NCBI GenBank assembly: GCA_964614585.1
Contig: CAZTLW010000029.1
Span: forward strand, 1-20,859
DNA length: 20,859 nt
Source: JAHEFX01 sp964614585
GTDB lineage: Bacteria > Actinomycetota > Acidimicrobiia > Spongiisociales > JAENVV01
Direction: 5' to 3'
Shown here: positions 20,677 through 20,859 of the stretch, piece after piece
How the letters are laid out: every line of letters begins with the position of its first letter
Position numbering within the stretch: position 1 is the stretch's first letter
Notes under the pieces: generated by a model
Databases searched by the model: none
Told to the model about the DNA's origin: nothing
What the model saw: the letters and a program-made list of their open reading frames with translations, nothing else
Position numbers and translations under genes: made by a program

Positions 20677-20797
20677 TTCGGTGCCCCCCTCCCACCTCGT
20701 CGCTGGCGCTCCTCGGCGGGGCCCAACCCCGCCCACCTGCTGCGCAGGTGGGTTCGAGTTCCCTTCGGGAACTCGCCGATCCAGCTTCGCCTGAATC
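20677..20797 (-). repeat. Hairpin-array repeat, copy C (hisB-hisH gap)
   Basis: Anchor TTCGGTGCCCCCCTCCC at 20677-20693. Hairpin GGCGGGG/CCCCGCC with loop CCCAA (20715-20733). CCCACCTGC/GCAGGTGGG with loop TGC (20732-20752). CGAGTTCCC/GGGAACTCG with loop TTC (20755-20775). GATCCAG/CTGAATC with one mismatch (20778-20797). The last stem reaches into the hisB stop codon. Orientation relative to transcription is the same as in copies A and B. Confidence 0.85.
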
Positions 20798-20859
20798 ACA
20801 ACGCGCCCTTCGTGCTGGGGACTTCGCCCGACCGTCTCGGGTCGATCTCGATGGCGGCT
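20796..20859 (-). CDS. hisB: 3' end of imidazoleglycerol-phosphate dehydratase HisB (partial)
   Basis: The last 20 or so codons of a minus-strand gene enter from the right edge and stop at TGA (20798-20796). The residues end DPRRSGEVPSTKGAL, which matches the highly conserved HisB C-terminus (VPSTKGxL). HisB dehydrates imidazole glycerol phosphate, the product of HisF/HisH, so it belongs at this position in the operon. The start and active site lie outside the window. Confidence 0.85.
   Translation of the reverse strand, partial: AAIEIDPRRSGEVPSTKGAL

Noticed and set aside
18754..20797. CRISPR array or insertion sequence for the his-operon repeats
   Set aside because: There are only three copies with irregular spacing over 2 kb, no spacers, no transposase, no terminal inverted repeats and no clear target duplications.

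Overview
The window is a gene-dense, very GC-rich stretch of bacterial chromosome, almost certainly from an actinobacterium. The gene set (fused mutase IcmF, a PqqB-like hydrolase, a cyclase/NB-ARC/TPR regulator, VapBC) and the promoter style (TANNNT hexamers a fixed 6-7 nt before start codons, implying leaderless mRNAs) would fit the Acidimicrobiia, but that assignment is inference. No rRNA, tRNA, CRISPR array or insertion sequence is visible. No gene-free gap exceeds 300 bases; the largest is 6080-6348.

Layout. 1-167: the 3' end of a probable plus-strand gene and a repeat-bearing gap. 168-1750 (minus): acyl-CoA thioesterase-like gene coupled to a PqqB-like metallo-beta-lactamase-fold gene. 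1789-2718 (plus): two-TM helical protein whose 3' end overlaps the convergent Lgt-like gene by 246 bp. 2473-3754 (minus): thioredoxin-like lipoprotein followed by an Lgt-like membrane protein. 3835-4431 (plus): AhpD/carboxymuconolactone decarboxylase-family protein. 4529-6079 (plus): divergent ATP-type PEP carboxykinase. 6349-10304 (plus): TetR regulator translationally coupled to icmF, with a 14-bp palindromic operator at the promoter. 10417-12021 (minus): small membrane protein, SnoaL-like protein, VapC, VapB and a Cys-rich small protein. 12080-14473 (minus): mscL, dodecin-like gene, MBL hydrolase and methyltransferase, tightly coupled. 14536-15683 (plus): MBL hydrolase coupled to an AAC(2')-like acetyltransferase. 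15684-18425 (minus): class III cyclase/NB-ARC/TPR regulator. 18442-20859 (minus): his operon hisB(partial)-hisH-hisF-hisIE.

The most unusual signal is a family of modular hairpin repeats in the his operon. Three copies share a 17-bp anchor (TTCGGTGCCCCCCTCCC on the plus strand). Each is followed by short-loop hairpins whose stems differ in sequence but stay paired. One copy fills the hisB-hisH gap, one encodes the N-terminal extension of HisI, and one sits in frame between the HisI and HisE domains. A second repeat family, based on AACCCTGGGTT, lies in three intergenic regions.

Plausible joint functions: TetR-icmF handles branched/linear C4 acyl-CoA interconversion; the PEP carboxykinase serves gluconeogenesis; TlpA-like plus Lgt-like suggests an envelope thiol/lipoprotein module; mscL with a dodecin-like gene suggests stress or osmotic functions. 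All assignments come from reading the sequence by eye; no database search was run.
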